The notes: a model not told the origin generated them from the sequence alone. A stretch of 64,000 nt of DNA from Alisma plantago-aquatica (GCA_963693085.1 OY856409.1:507399803-507463802); one strand, 5' to 3'; shown: positions 51,261 through 64,000, counted from the first letter of the stretch. Made by a program: numbers and translations.

Positions 51261-54200
51261 TTCAAACCAACCAGAGGTGAATCCAAGGCAGAAAGCTAAT
51301 GTCATCACCTTGAGGAGCAGAGCTGAAATCCATAGACCTTATTCACCCAAGGAGAAGAGTGCAGAGGTCGCCGATAAAAAGAATCTTGACACCCTTGTGG
51401 GTGACAAAGGTAAAGGTACAACAGAGTAACCATCCTCTATTAAAGCAAATGCACCATTTCCACAAAGGATTGCTAACACGAAGGAGGACTCAAAGTTTAG
51501 GAAGTTTATGGACATTCTAAACAAACTCCATGTCAATCTTCTACTAGTTGAGGTTATTGAAGAGATGTTGTCATACACTAAGTTCCTTAAAGATATCATC
51601 ACTAAGAGGAGGAAGGTGCACCAAATGGAGACCGTGATGCTTTCTGAAAGAATTAGTTTTATCATCCAAAATTGACTTCGTTAGATGTTAGATGATTTGG
51701 GAGCTTTTACTCTACCATGCAAGATCAGCAACACCACGTTCGAAAAAGGTCTTGTAGACCTTGGAGCTGGTATCAGTCTCATACGGTCTACCCTTTGGGA
51801 AGAGCTAGATCTTGGAGATCTGAAGCCTACAAAGATGGCCATTGAGTTGGACAATCATTCCATCAAATACCCAAAAGGTATCGCGGAAGATGTGCTAGTG
51901 CAGAATGGTAAACTTTATATTCCTTGTGATTTTGTAGTACTAGATATGGTAGAAGTTCCTTCGAACCCCATTCTTTTTGGGAGGCCTTTCCTGAGAACTG
52001 TTGGATGCCTAGTTGATGTTCACAAAGGCAAACTCACACTCCGAGTTGGTAATGAAGCCATGGAGTTTTCTATATATGATGCCATGAAAGCACCCTCTCA
52101 TGTAGAAGAAATATATTTTATGGACTCTATTGATTCTGTTGTACAAGAAGATCGAGATGTTACCAACTTGATACTAAACTACCATGGTGATGATGAACGT
52201 ATGAATAATGGATCTAAAAATTATGGGGTATTTTGTATTGCCCAATCAAATGCTATTGAAGAAGATACTCCAATTATTGATGACAAGGCCAAAGACAATG
52301 GAGTGGCGAGAAAGGTAGAACTCAATGGCCTTCCACCAGGGCTAAAGTATGCATTTCTTGATTCCAACTCTACTTCTCCTGTAATAATCAATAATGAGTT
52401 AACCAATGAACAAGAAGATAAATTGCTTGCCCAATTCCATTTGTATAAAGATGTTATTGGTTACTCTATCGATGATTTGAAAGGCATTCATCCCTCCATT
52501 TGTATGCACCAAATAAACATGGAGGATGATTCTAAACCAACAATTGAACTACCTAGATGCTTCAATCAAAATATGCTTGAGGTTGTTAAAAAGGAAATCT
52601 TTAAGTTGGTTGATGCCAGTATCATTTATCCTATAAGTGACAGCCCTTGGATTAGTGTCATCCATGTGGTACGTAAGAAGGGGGGTGCAACTGTCATCAA
52701 GGGAGACAATGATGAGTTGATTCAAACATGTATTGTCATGGGTTGGCGTAAGTGTATTGATTATCAGTTTTTGAACAAAACAACCTGAAAGGACTATTTT
52801 TCGTTGTCATTTTTCGACTTAATGCTTGAACGCCTTGCAAAACACTCTTATTTCTGTTACTTGGATGGGTATTCTGGGTTTTTTCATATTCCTATCTACC
52901 CTCCTGACTAAGAGAAAACCACTTTCACATGCACATATGGAACTTATGCTTATCGTCGCATGCCCTTTGGTCTTTGCAATGCTCCTATGACATTCCAATG
53001 ATGCATAATGGATTTTTTTTATTTCATTGAAAACATAATGGAACTCTTTATGGATGATTTTAGTGTCTATGGAGATTCATTTGATCAATGTTTATGCAAC
53101 CTGTCATTGGTCTTAGCCCATTGTAAAGAGGTTAACCTAGTACTAAATTGGGAGAAGTGTCATTTCATAGTACAATCCGGTGTAGTATTAGGTCATGTTG
53201 TATCTTATAAGGGTATTGAGGTTGACAGGGCCAGGGTGGAAGCTATTGAGAAGATGTCCACTCCTTCATTCAAGGGCATCCACAATTTTCTTGATCATGC
53301 ATGATTTTATAGAAGATTCATTAAGGACTTCTCCACAATCACAAAGTCATTATTTTCCTTACTTGCAAAAGACGATGAATTCATATTTAATGATGAATGC
53401 CACACTGTCTTCACCAAGATCAAGGAAGCCCTTATTTCGATACCAATCATTCAACCACCAGACTGGAATGCCCCATGTGAATTGATGTGTGATGCAAGTG
53501 ACTTTGCAGTAGGGGCAGTTTTGGGACAACGAAAGGACAAGAAGCTTCATGCCATATACTATGCGAGCAAGACCCTTGATGAAGCACAAATCAATTACAC
53601 AACCACAGAGAAGGAGATGCTTGCTATAGTGTATGCCTTTGACAAATTTCTACAGTACTTGGTTGGATCTAAAGTGATTGTGTATACAGATCACACTACC
53701 ATAAAGCATTTGCTCAATAAGAAGGATGCAAAACCTTGTCTCATCCATTGGATATTGCTTTTGCATGAGTTTGATCTTGAGATCCGGGATAAGAAAGGTA
53801 CAAAGAACAATGTTGCCTACCATTTTTCTAGATTGACTACAGATGTTGGAGATTGTTTGCCTATTGAAGATCACTTGCCTATTGAGAAACTTTATGCACT
53901 ATCATCCACACAACTGCCATGGTTTGCAGACATCACAAACTTTCTTGCTACATGACACCTTCTGCCAGGTTTGACATACCAATAAAAGAAGAAACTCTTC
54001 CATCATGTAAAGTTTTACTACTGGGATAACCCCTTGTTGTTCAAACATGGAAGTGATGGAATTATTCAAAGGTGTGTCGCTGAAGAAGAGATTGCTACCA
54101 TTATTTCTTAATGCCATGCCTCTCCTTATGAAGGTCACTTCAGAGGAGAGAAGACTGCAGCAAAGATCCTACAAGCCAGATTCTATTGTCCAACATTGTT

Positions 54201-55096
54201 TAAAGATGCCAATCTATTTGTCAAAGCTTGTGATAAATGTCAAAGAACCGGAGGAATTTCTAGACGTGATGATATGCCTCTTAACTCTATCTTATAGACT
54301 GAGGTATTTGACGTATGGGGAGTTAATTACATGGGACCATTCCCATCTTCTTGTGGCTACCAATATATTCTAGTTGCTATTGAGTATGTCTCTAAGTGGG
54401 TTGAGGCCATCCCAACCCAAGCACCTGATGCAAAATCGGTAGTCAAGCTATTTCAGAAAATCATCTTCCCTCGGTTTGGAGTTCCTAGAGTTGTATTATC
54501 TGATGGTGGCACACATTTTGTTGAGAAGCAATTCAACAACCGGGCAAGTAGAGGTCTCCAAGCGACAACTGAAAAGCATTCTAGAGAAGACAGTGTCAAG
54601 CTCAACAAAATATTGGGCATTGGAGATAGACAGAGCCTTATGGGAATACCATACATCTTATAAAACCATCATAGGAACAACTCCTTTCAAGCTAATATAC
54701 AGAAAATCTTGTCATCTTCCGCTGGAGCTAGAACACCGTGCTCTATGGGCTATAAAATTCTTAAACATTGACATGAAGAAAGCTGGTGAAAAGTGACTAC
54801 TGCAGCTGCAAGAATTTGAAGAAGTTCGAGTTGACGTGTATGAAAATGCAAAGCTCTATAAAGAAAGAACCAAAATGTGGAATGACAAAAGGATCTGGAG
54901 GAAAGACTCCCAAGAAGGAAATAAGGTGTTGTTATTCAACTCAAGACTTAAGCTATTTCCTGGAAAACTAAAGTCAAAGTGGTCTGACCCTTTTCTCATA
55001 TTGAAGATTTTTCCTTATGGAGTTGTTGAATTACAAGGAAAAGATGGAGCATTCAAAGTAAATGGGCAATGTTGTAAGCTATACCTCAGGGGATGA
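51261..55096 (+). pseudogene. pol: E1 pol (Athila): protease, RT, RNase H, integrase, broken
   Basis: Begins in the conserved gag-protease linker (NQPEVNPR, then ITLRS). The open piece 51685-52788 holds the protease (VDLGAGISLI, then PILFGRPFL) and the start of RT (IYPISDSPW, CIDYQFLN). RT continues in the same frame through stops at 52786-52788, near 52909 and near 53000, with RMPFGLCNAP and the catalytic FMDD at 53050-53061. RNase H follows at 53482-53955 ([37 protein letters not shown]). Integrase is in several frames: [27 protein letters not shown], then GQVEVS. Between the last two about 25 codons are deleted, removing part of the catalytic core. The C-terminal part ends at 55096. Non-functional. 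Confidence 0.9.
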
Positions 55097-56462
55097 AGTT
55101 CACAAGGGAGTTTGTTGCTCCCTTCAAGATGCATGAAAGACAATTGAAGAGTCTCACTCTGGACTCTAAATGGAGGACCTCGTGGGAGTTGAAACCACAT
55201 TAGGATAGATTTCTTTTCAAGTCATTTGAGTCAAGAACACTCTTTAGTTCTGTAAATAAGCTTGCCATGGATGAATGTAATAATTTAGATAATTTTATTG
55301 CCATATGTGTTATTAATTATGTGCTGACAAAACACTATTTTCTATAGAAACTACAGAAGACACGACGTGTCTTATTTAAGACACAGTATGTCTTTACTTC
55401 TAGAGATACAACAAACAAGTTTTATCTCCAGGTACACGATGTGTCTTTATTTGACACACCGTATTGTCGATCAGTAGACACAAAGTTCACCAAGACCTTA
55501 AAAGGAACATGACGTGTTCTAATTTAGACACGACGTGTTCCCAAGCAGGAGATGGAGGCGTGAGAAATCTGGAACACAAACACGACGTGTTCTAATTTAG
55601 ACACGATGTGTCCCCAAGCAAAAAATGGAGGCAAAAGGAATTCTTGAAAAACACACGGTGTGTCTTTGTATAAACACGCTGTGTTCTGAAGCAGAGAAGG
55701 AAGGATCAAATATTATGGAAAAGTACATGTGTCTTTATTTGAACACGCCGTGTAGTTATCAATGAAAATGGGCATTTTGAAATTCTGAATTAGTACACAA
55801 TGTGTGATTATTACAACACGGCGTGCCTATTATTACAGAAAGGGAGTTCTAAAAAGACAAATGTCATGTCTTTATTCTAACACGTCGTGTCTTTTGATGA
55901 AAATATAGGGTTTTAACCCAGCACACGGCCACCCCTCTCACTTACACTTTCATTTGAGCTAGAGTTGTCGTATGCCCTAGCCCTTTTCTTCACAAGTGTT
56001 GTGTGCCCTATCACACATAGTTGCCACTGTCGTGTACCCTCACACAAGGAGGGTCTACTCACCATAAATCTCAACCTGCCAACTTCTTCTTCTTCTTCAA
56101 GCTAGCTGCCATCGTCATCTTCTACCTCAAGCCGCCTTCATCTTCTCCAACAAGGACGTGATAAAGGAATCCACCATCCTCCTCTCCAAGCACCTCCTAG
56201 ATGCCAAGGAGGTCAACAAACCTCTCCGACCGCCGTCACCTCAACCACAAGAGGGCTAGCTCCAAGCCACCACCGTCATCCTCCTCATTTCTTCCCCAAA
56301 ATCTACCATTTGCGACCTACAGATGTCCACAGAAAACCTAGCACACGGTGTGTACCTTTCTGCACACGGTGTGTGCATTGCAGTCTCAGCCGATCTTCTG
56401 CCTCAGGACACACAATGTGTCTATCCTAGCACACGACGTGTGTTTGTTTGTCAGTAGTGCAT
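55097..56462 (+). other. E1 spacer with paired ACACGACGTGT words
   Basis: There is no open frame between pol and the third reading frame. Palindrome-like words of the form ACACGNCGTGT occur in pairs about 10-20 bp apart: 55360-55371 and following, 55507-55538, 55580-55612, further copies to about 55900, and again at 56340-56450. The units near 55505-55555 and 55578-55628 are tandem copies with a 73-bp period. The stretch 56080-56300 is pyrimidine-rich. Confidence 0.75.
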
Positions 56463-57800
56463 ATGGACCCATTCAAGAAAACAAGCAGTCACAAGCATGA
56501 TGCCAGTTCCTCCCAAGCTCCGACATATTTCTCTACTACTCAGTTTTGCATCACCCCTGAAGAAGACCCGACATACCAGTTCTTGATTGCATGGAGGGTA
56601 CTTCTGACTCGGTTTGCTTGCCAGTAGACAATGACAACTATGGGCTTCAAGGATGAAGTCCTCATGCACCTACAAGAGTTGGGGTCGAGTTACATCTGCC
56701 TTACGGTATCAAACACTTACCCCCACCTTGTATATGAGTTTTTGATGACACTCGTCATTGAGAAAGACCCACAGAAGAAGCTCGATCCCTTTGGTATTAT
56801 ACATTTTAGGCTTTTGGGTTGTGCTTTTAAATTCACATTTAGACGTTTTTGTGAGTTGTTTGAGTGTCACTATGATGGAGTGATCAGTTACATGCCAGTT
56901 TTTCATAGCGATGAGTTTTGGTTTGATATTTCCGATGAGAAACATGATGAGGCGAAGCAAGCTAGAGCATCCGCTATCCATAACCCTATCTTCCATTACA
57001 TTCATCACCTTCTTAGTACCAGGGTTTTTGCCAAGAAAGAAACACAAGGGGTTGTTGGGAAACAAGACCTTTTCTTCTTATGGGGTATGATGTATGATCA
57101 TGAAATTAATGTTGCTTTCTATATTCTTCAACGTTTCTTGGACATTAAGAAGATAAAGAAGAGGGACGTCGACAACATCATGTGTGATGGATTGATTACT
57201 TAGATTGCACAAAATCTCTATGTTGATTTGACAAGTTTAGAAGAAGCACCAGGTAGAAACCTGGTAGACATCTAGTACCTTCTATCTGTAGGGTTGCTCT
57301 CAAAAGTTGCCAATAGTGACACCACGTTTAGGCAATTCTTCGATGACGATTACTACATTGACATTCTACATCTTGAGAATATCACCCTGTAGAACAAGGA
57401 GAACTAGACATTGATGAGGAAGGAGACATAGCTGGAGGTGCTCATGATACTGGGCCCCCTCCTTCTGCTACTTCTGCTCCACCAGCACCCAGATGGAGTA
57501 CTCCTGGGCTATGCCTGATGTCATCCATTTGTATGGCTACATGCGGCAATGATTTGATCACATCGACGACCGCCTGGATCATATGGACATGCAATATGAT
57601 GTGATGCATGACATGGTCCACCGCATGGATTCGTGGAACATCTCATAGGGCCACTACTCCATCCCACATCCGTATAAGCCGCCGCCACTGCATCAGCATC
57701 CAGAGTCCACCCTATAGCCCACTCTGATGAATGTTTCAGAAGACGATCTTGTTAGCCAATTCTTCTCACCTGACCATGGTGGTGTTGGCCCCTCTTATTG
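56463..57800 (+). pseudogene. E1 third reading frame, Athila ORF-1/env-position protein, broken
   Basis: The frame starts at ATG 56463, meets a TAG at 56625-56627, and is open again from 56631 to 57203 (190 codons). Further stops follow and the traceable sequence ends near a TGA at about 57800. The open piece has the pattern of the plant retrotransposon ORF found downstream of pol in Athila elements: YPHLVYEFL, then GCAFKFTFRRFCELF, then IHNPIFHYIHHLLSTRVFA and DLFFLWGMM. Its role is unknown, and an envelope function is only inferred from position in this clade. No clear transmembrane segment is seen in what remains. Confidence 0.7.
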
Positions 57801-58978
57801 ATTTTCACCCATGATAGGTATCCAATTGCTACCTTCATGAGCTCGATTGGGGAAGTGAGGACACTATAGATTTCAAGCCTAGGGGGTGCAACCGGCCCGT
57901 AATGTAGTTTATGTTTCATTTACTTTTTTCATTTGCTTTGGTCATTTGCTTTTCTTGGCCATGTCAGTCTCTTATTTCAGTCTTTTATTTTCATGTTCTT
58001 TATTTTCCCTTCATGGCAAGTTTAGTATGAAATGAGGCTATTGTGATAGAATGAACTTTTGCACCTTGTACGCTTGAACGATCTTGTACCTTGTATTTCT
58101 TTTGGCCATATGAAAGAATTAGAAAAGAGCATGCATGAATCAAATGGAAAAAGAAATTCCCCATGTACATGATCCTGGTTTGTAATTGTAGCTTGAACTC
58201 TCAATTTTCACATATTTGATTGCTAAATACATGTAACGGTCTCAAATTTTAGCGAATAAACTAACTCTACAACACTGTTTGAAATACGGAATACTCTTGC
58301 CAAACTTTAAGTGCATATACAACCGATTTTTTAGTGAATTTTTTTTTGCAAAATAATGAATGAAATCTTGCTAACTTAACTTTCTTGTTGACTCTCTTAT
58401 GTTGTGCAAAAAATCTCTTCTATCTTTTTCTCACTTTACCCAATAAAAGATGGCAATCAACCCACATATCATGCTAGCCTAGTGTGAGTCCGATCTGGCA
58501 ACGCTAGTTAGGTGATATGAAAATCAAAAGAGGGTAAAAACAACACCCCAATCGGCACTCCACGTGTGCGTAAGCCTAAATTAACTACCCAATGCCAAAA
58601 TCCCAAAAATTTAATTGTCATATCTTTTGAGAAGAGAGCTCAACTAAAATTGTTAAAGTTAGCTAAGATTTCATCATTTACATCCATAATTGCAGAAAAT
58701 TTTGCACTGTAAATCCACTAGTTGTTTGGCTTGATTATCCAAATCTTGTTTAATGTTGTTTAGTTGATTGTTTTGCTTAATTTGTGACCACCATTGTTGA
58801 ACTAAAAATTCTCTATGTTGGATGTTTAAATTGAGATGATGTCTATGAATATAAACCTAATGTACATGGTTGGTTGAGTTTATAGCATATCTTCATTTCA
58901 TTTAATCCATGCATGAGCTTGAATTTTCCTTCATCTGTGTGCCTGTGCTCTTTTTGCTTGAGGATACGCAATGGTTCA
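57801..58978 (+). other. E1 3' untranslated stretch
   Basis: AT-rich, no frame of note. A purine run TTCAAGCCTAGGGGGTG at about 57876-57892 resembles the true tract near 58975-58990, and may be a second or ancestral polypurine tract. Confidence 0.55.
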
Positions 58979-58992
58979 AGCTTAGGGGGATT
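58979..58992 (+). other. E1 polypurine tract
   Basis: The run AGCTTAGGGGGATT ends directly at the right LTR start, as expected for plus-strand priming. Confidence 0.75.
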
Positions 58993-60587
58993 TTTTGTGT
59001 GGTTTCAAAATCAACTTTTCACATAATTTCACACACAAATTCAGTTCATTTTATTCTCATTTAGCCTCTATTCATATCATTCTTGCCACCTTTTTGTTGT
59101 TTCACTTATCACATGATGTGTATTGTAGATTTTCATCAAAAGGATCAAATTAGATAAATCCCAAATCAATCTCATCATTATTGGGACTTCTCCATGCCTT
59201 ACAGATGATCCTAACTTTAATTCTGTTGAAACAGCAACGCACACGACATGTCTTATTTAAGACACGGTATGTGCATTTCCAGACGGCCTCTTACTTTAGA
59301 CTATGATGAAAAGTACACGACATGTCCACAAAAGACACGACGTCTACCTGGGAATTCAGAACCTAGTCTAGCCTTTCTGGTAACATACACGGCGTGTATT
59401 AAATAAGACATGTCATTTGATTTACACTCAGAAACAACTGTCGGAGACAGGACACGTCGTGTCCAGAGAAAGACACGTTGTGTGCCTGTCAGTTTCAACA
59501 ATTTTTAAATATGACTCCTTTCTTTTTGAAAGACAAAACCACTCTATGGAGTAGTTATTTTGGGTCATAATTTGAAACTCTTTCATCCCAGAGCAAGGAT
59601 AGAACTAGGAGGGCAATTTTCGAGGTGGAAGAGGGTGGTTTCTTGCAAAAGAACCCCATTCTTCTTTGTTTCTTCTCTAATCTTCTTCTCCAAGGTGCAA
59701 CAGAGCTTCTCCATAAAGCTTCTTGGGAGAGAGGTTTATCCGGTTTGGAGTAGATGTAGAGTGGGATTTCACCCTCAAGCCGGAATTCTACTCTTCTTGG
59801 GTTATACCTTGGATTTTCTTAGCTTTTCCTTCTCTAAAATCATGTTGAACTCTAAATTTTGTGTGCATTTTCTGCTGTACACCATTATGGACAAGTGGTT
59901 TCCTTTTCTTGGACATGGGAGAGTATCTCCCATGTCATAGCATATATGGAACATGACAATTTCATACTAAATTCTATGTTGCTTTTTTTCCACCTTGTGA
60001 GTACCAGTTTCTTCTTTTCTACATGTATGGCTGGCCACCTTATGTGTATGTTTTATGGTCTTTTGCTTGATCTGAGAAGACAGGTAGGAGAGTAAGGAGG
60101 TACTCTCTTGGAAACTCCTTTACCATGAGAGTGGAATTAATGGATTTGAGGAGTAGGTTTGTGATCCAAAACAAAATTCATACATGGGAATTTTGAATTG
60201 AGTTTGAATCATTCTAACACCGAGAGTTGAAGTGCAACACACAACCCTCCTTTAAAATAAGTGCTTAGTATGTTTAAATTTCATGCTCCTATGTCGTGCT
60301 ACGATGTGTTGGTGAAATCCTAAGTCCAAGATATTCCCATATCTAAATTTTAAAATCTTTAATAATTCATTTACTGCTTGCTTATTTTTGAAATTTTTAG
60401 ATTAATCAACCTAATCACCTTTAAAATGGTCAAGATTGTTGAACCTTAGCATTGTTGCATTTAATTGATTGCTAAAGCTCCTTGTGTTTAACCTTGACTA
60501 CTACTACTTCTGTATACTTGCAAAATTTGGTTAGTTGAGTAAAAGATCTTTCTTAAGATTTAAACTTGTTAGTGTAATAAACCAACA
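58993..60587 (+). repeat. E1 3' LTR
   Basis: 1595 bp, pairs with 3059-4663. It starts TTTTGTGTGG (first G lost by mutation) and ends AAACCAACA before the duplicated ACTTT. ACACG-CGTGT words lie at about 59238-59480. Confidence 0.92.
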
Positions 60588-62450
60588 ACTTTCCACTGGA
60601 GCTCTGGGACAAAAATTGTTCATAAGGATAAGTTCCTACTTGGGAATTTTATTGAGAATTGATAGAACAACACATGCTTAAAAGGCTACAGTTTGTCAAA
60701 TTTCAAGTCCTCACTGCAACTGACTCTAAGTTTCCTACATAATTATATCTCATGAGCGATGCTAGGATATACAAACTATTAAATAGGAATATGCGTGGAT
60801 TCCTAGATGCCCTTCTTGTAGTATTTTTGGTCATGATGAATGTATTAATAAGAAAATTGTTAGGAATGTATGGGTGACTAAGAAAATGGAAAAAAGGATT
60901 CCCATGACAAAGAGTGATAATGAATTTACTAAATATAGGGAAGGCTATACTACATACAAAGACTTTGACTCAAAAGGAAAAGTGTTTTTGGTACTATGAC
61001 ACAATGAATGATTCTCAATTGAATTCTAATGTTAAAATTTCTAAAACTATTACAATAAAAAAGTGTAGTATTTGGAGTTGTAGACTCCAAGAACTTGTTG
61101 TTGACCTTGTCACTCCTCTACGCTCTATTGCAAAAATGTATCTAATTAAGAACTTCTAGAGAAGATGAATTCAGAACACCAAAAGTAAAAAGAAACCTAG
61201 ACTAAGGGGAAAAAGGAAGTTTACACCTCAGTTAGTTACTTATCCTACCACTAGTCTATTTAACAAGTTCTGAGACCATACATTTGAGTCCAATGTTGAT
61301 GAACCCATCCAAGAATTGGGCAAATAAAGTGGTTATGGATAATGCTTTCAAAGTTACCTCATGTAATGCAAGAGGCATACATATTAAAGTCTCATGTGTC
61401 TAAGAGGAAATTAGGATAGTTAGATCTCATGTGATTATTTTTTATGAAAGTAAAGTCAGACAAAGGATTTTTTTTTGGAGATTTCAATCAATATATGTGT
61501 CATTCTTTACATAGTTCTCATACTCTTGGAAGGGTTTTGGGATAATGACATTTTCTCAAATAGAGAAATTATGAGATACGATCAATTTATTCACACTAAA
61601 GTTATTAGAGATGATAAATATTTTCTTCACACTGATGATTATGGACACAATGGAATGATATCGTATGCAGTGGCAATAATGTCAATGACCCTCGAGTCAT
61701 CTTTGGTTATTTTAATGTAGTTAGAAAGTATGAGCACAAGTTGGAGAAAGAACCTTCTAATAAGAGGTCCATGTAGTAATTTAATGTTTACATATTAAAT
61801 TGTGTATTGTTAGAACTGAATCATAGGGGGCCTTCTTTTCCATGAGATAATCATCAAAAGCATGATGATTTTGTTACTTAAAAAATTGATATAATTTGGT
61901 ATAACGATGACTTATGGATTTTTTCTTATGATTTTCTAGTGTGTCTTATTTCCAACATTAGTAGTGATCACACGATTATGTCTTTATCTCTTGGAAAGGG
62001 AAAGCATGATACTATTCCTTAAATATTAGTCAATGCCTAGAATGATTGGAAGGACTATACAAATGTTGTTAGGAAGTCATGGATGTTGCTTGCAAAAGTT
62101 TTCCTATTTTTAAGCTTTACGCTAATATGAGAAAACTCACAATCTCTATTTGTGATTTGAACAAAATCACCATTGAAACATTTTCTATAAGAAGTTAGTG
62201 TTCTTGAATACTTGTCTAGTAATGTTTAGATTTTATGTGATAATGACTATGGTAATATTTTTAGGGTTATTCCAAGAAGTAGGCTCTCAAAGCTAGTCTA
62301 CATGAGTATTCTTTATTAAGGATAAAAATATATAGTTCAATGTCTTACAGATGGGGTTTGAATTCTAATTTATTTTATTCCTTTATGAAGGTTCATAGAA
62401 AAAAACTTCCAATGAAGGTCTTCTAGTTGATGGTGCTGTGTGTAGGGAAA
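60588..62450 (+). pseudogene. L1-type LINE remnant, right part: ORF1 end, endonuclease, linker
   Basis: Continuation of the element interrupted at 3058. It begins with FPLELW, then a zinc-knuckle-like WIPRCPSCSIFGHDEC near 60795-60835, the usual end of the plant L1 ORF1 core. A decayed ORF2 follows: the endonuclease N-terminus (CNARGI near 61358), V-I-F-G-x-F-N-V-V near 61696, DIIWYND near 61890 and the catalytic SDHTIMSL near 61965. The linker has SYRWGLNSNLFYSFMK near 62345-62395 and ends at LLVDGAV near 62440. Many stops and frame changes. No reverse transcriptase is seen: the similarity stops where the next repeat begins. Confidence 0.72.
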
Positions 62451-62836
62451 TATGGCATCCAATATGGAAGAAGAAATAGAAAGTTTTCTTTCCATATTCT
62501 CCATAACCAGAGAATTGTGCAACAACAATAAAACATGAAGGAAGGTGCAAGGCATATACCTAATCCTAGAGCAAGTCGAACGACAATCCTTGTCGAGTTA
62601 TGGTTCTTTCTCAAGCAATACCTAGATAGTAGTCGGTGGTAGCCTCTTGGTGTAGCACCAAGGATTACAGTTGATGATGTTCTCCTAGAATGATGGTGAC
62701 AAACTCCATGCCTCTTTGTAGTCCATGTTAACCACTAAGACCTTTACCTTGTTGTTATAGAACTGGTGGGAAGGAATTGTGCCTTCGTGTTGTCAACGTG
62801 CTAGAGTTGACTTTTCTCCCCTTTGTCTATCTCTCC

Positions 62837-62844
62837 CTTTTATA
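62837..62844 (-). promoter_or_regulatory. Putative TATA box (minus strand)
   Basis: The minus strand reads CCTATAAAAGGGAGAG, a good plant TATA box, about 400 bp from the proposed LTR end. A second one, CTATATAAAGGGG, lies about 95 bp upstream at 62933-62945. Confidence 0.5.
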
Positions 62845-62932
62845 GGTAATATGCATGTGGATCTCACATTACTATGATGTTGAGATGAGGAGTCTTTTCA
62901 TACAAGAGTGTTGAGAGCCTTGGCCACCCCCC

Positions 62933-63660
62933 CTTTATATAGAAATGGATGGGATAGGGTTTCCACAAACCTAGGGACATGATGGGATGGATTTCATGTA
63001 TTGTTAATTGTTACAAATCTCCAGTCGGCCGATTGGACTCCCATTTAGTCGATTGACATGATAGTCAGTCGATTAGAACATGCTGTCGGTCGATTGGAAT
63101 GTTTTCCTATTACAAACATACTGGTTTTCAATGTGATGATTAATGCACATCATGACATCAACATCAATTCCTTGATCCAGTCTAACTAATCATCTATTGG
63201 GTCAATTGGACTTTCTAATTAGTTGACTAGACACTCCAATTGGTCGATTGGACATTTCAGTCAGCCAAATGACAACCAGTTCCACCCAAACTTTATATAG
63301 AAATGGATGGGAAAGGGTTTCCAAAAACCTGGAGACATGATGGGATGGATTTCATGAATTTTTAGTTGTTACAAATCTCCAGTCGGCCGATTGGACTCCC
63401 ATTCATTCAATTGGCATGATAGCCAGTCGATTAGAACATCCAGTCGGTCGATTGGAATGTTTTCCTATTGCAAACATACTGGTTTTCAATGCGATGATTA
63501 ATGCACGTCATGACATCAACATCAATTCCTTGATCCAGTCTAACTAATCATCTATTGGGTCAATTGGACTTTCTAATTAGTCGACTAGACACCCCAATTG
63601 GTCGACTGGAATTCCCAATTGGTCGATTGGACATTTCATTCATCCAAATGACAACCAGTG
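62933..63660. repeat. 358-bp tandem duplication with GTCGGTCGATTGGA words
   Basis: Copy 1 (about 62933-63280) and copy 2 (63291-63660) both start CTTTATATAGAAATGGATGGG. Each contains several variants of GTCGGTCGATTGGA in the same order and ends ATGACAACCAGT. The upstream TATA-like site is therefore duplicated too. Confidence 0.85.
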
Positions 63661-64000
63661 TTGTTTAAGTTGATTACCCAAACACTTTAGTAACCATATT
63701 AAACCTTATGCATGAGTAAAATCCTATTCTAAGTGCATCATATGTGTGTGACCCTATAGGTCCCAAAATACATTAGAAGTGACTCTCCATAACCATATTA
63801 TGACATCACAAGCAATGATCATCTAGCAACAAATCATTGCTACCCAAGTAATTGGAAATTTGGGGAGCCACTTTGACCTACATATGTGATCAGTGTTATC
63901 ATGATTGTATAGTTCCTTTGTCTCTAATATCTAGATTGAACTTGAGGCATGGAATCACCATCCTCCTAATATTTGATCCATGTTACATAAACTGGAGCAA

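Larger units (their letters stand above)
62441..64000 (-). repeat. Probable LTR of a further minus-strand element, cut by the window end
   Basis: LINE similarity ends at about 62440, where the plus strand starts TGTAGGGAAATATGG. Read on the minus strand, this would be an LTR ending TTTCCCTACA. Going upstream on that strand there is a leader of about 370 bp, a TATA box (62837-62844), a second TATA-like site (62933-62943) and a repeat-rich U3-like part. Neither the other LTR nor a target duplication is in the window, so the identity is an inference. Confidence 0.5.

Overview
The window is plant nuclear DNA, almost certainly from a flowering plant with a large, repeat-rich genome. Everything recognisable is retrotransposon. 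The families are an Athila-type Ty3/Gypsy element with a tRNA-Asp primer site and a third reading frame, a Tekay/Del-type chromovirus with a C-terminal chromodomain, two non-coding derivatives with initiator-Met primer sites, and two plant L1-type LINEs. I found no host gene, rRNA, tRNA, CRISPR or bacterial feature. I cannot name the species.

Layout. The window is a nest of insertions, and five of them have target-site duplications (TSDs) that can be read at both ends. A decayed L1 LINE (about 2360-3058 and 60588-62450) was split in its ORF1 by the Athila element E1 (3059-60587, TSD ACTTT). E1 was split at the gag-protease junction by E2 (6384-51255, TSD TCTCT), an element with 3.47-kb LTRs and no genes. 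E2 was then hit three times. Its 5' LTR received the minus-strand element E3 (9449-19798, TSD CTTAG; LTRs of 4.77 kb around only 813 bp) and a 5'-truncated LINE (20203-23947, 13-bp TSD). Its internal region received E4 (25351-47216, TSD GTAAT).

E4 is a minus-strand chromovirus present as LTR-internal-LTR-internal-LTR, with one TSD around the whole 21.9 kb. Each internal part encodes a single gag-pol frame (gag with CCHC knuckle, protease, RT, RNase H, integrase, chromodomain). Each copy is broken by its own stops or frameshift. The copy at 29494-32403 keeps 969 open codons covering RT to chromodomain.

E1 is heavily decayed: gag at 4814-6378, pol at 51261-55096 and an Athila third frame at about 56463-57800. 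To the right of E1 the old LINE continues to about 62450. It then meets what looks like the LTR of another minus-strand element (62441 to the window end), with a TATA box and a 358-bp tandem duplication.

The least expected signal is in the non-coding parts. Several unrelated elements carry an array of their own CG-containing short word. E1 has ACACGACGTGT pairs, E3 has TCGGTCGAG palindromes, E4 has TATCGGCCAACA, and the element at the right end has GTCGGTCGATTGGA. In E3 and in the right-end element the words lie just upstream of a plausible TATA box. E2 and E4 LTRs also hold clustered hairpins, those of E4 with paired base changes in the stems. E2 and E3 keep a fossil of the last codons of a Tekay-type pol next to the polypurine tract, which points to their origin as deletion derivatives.
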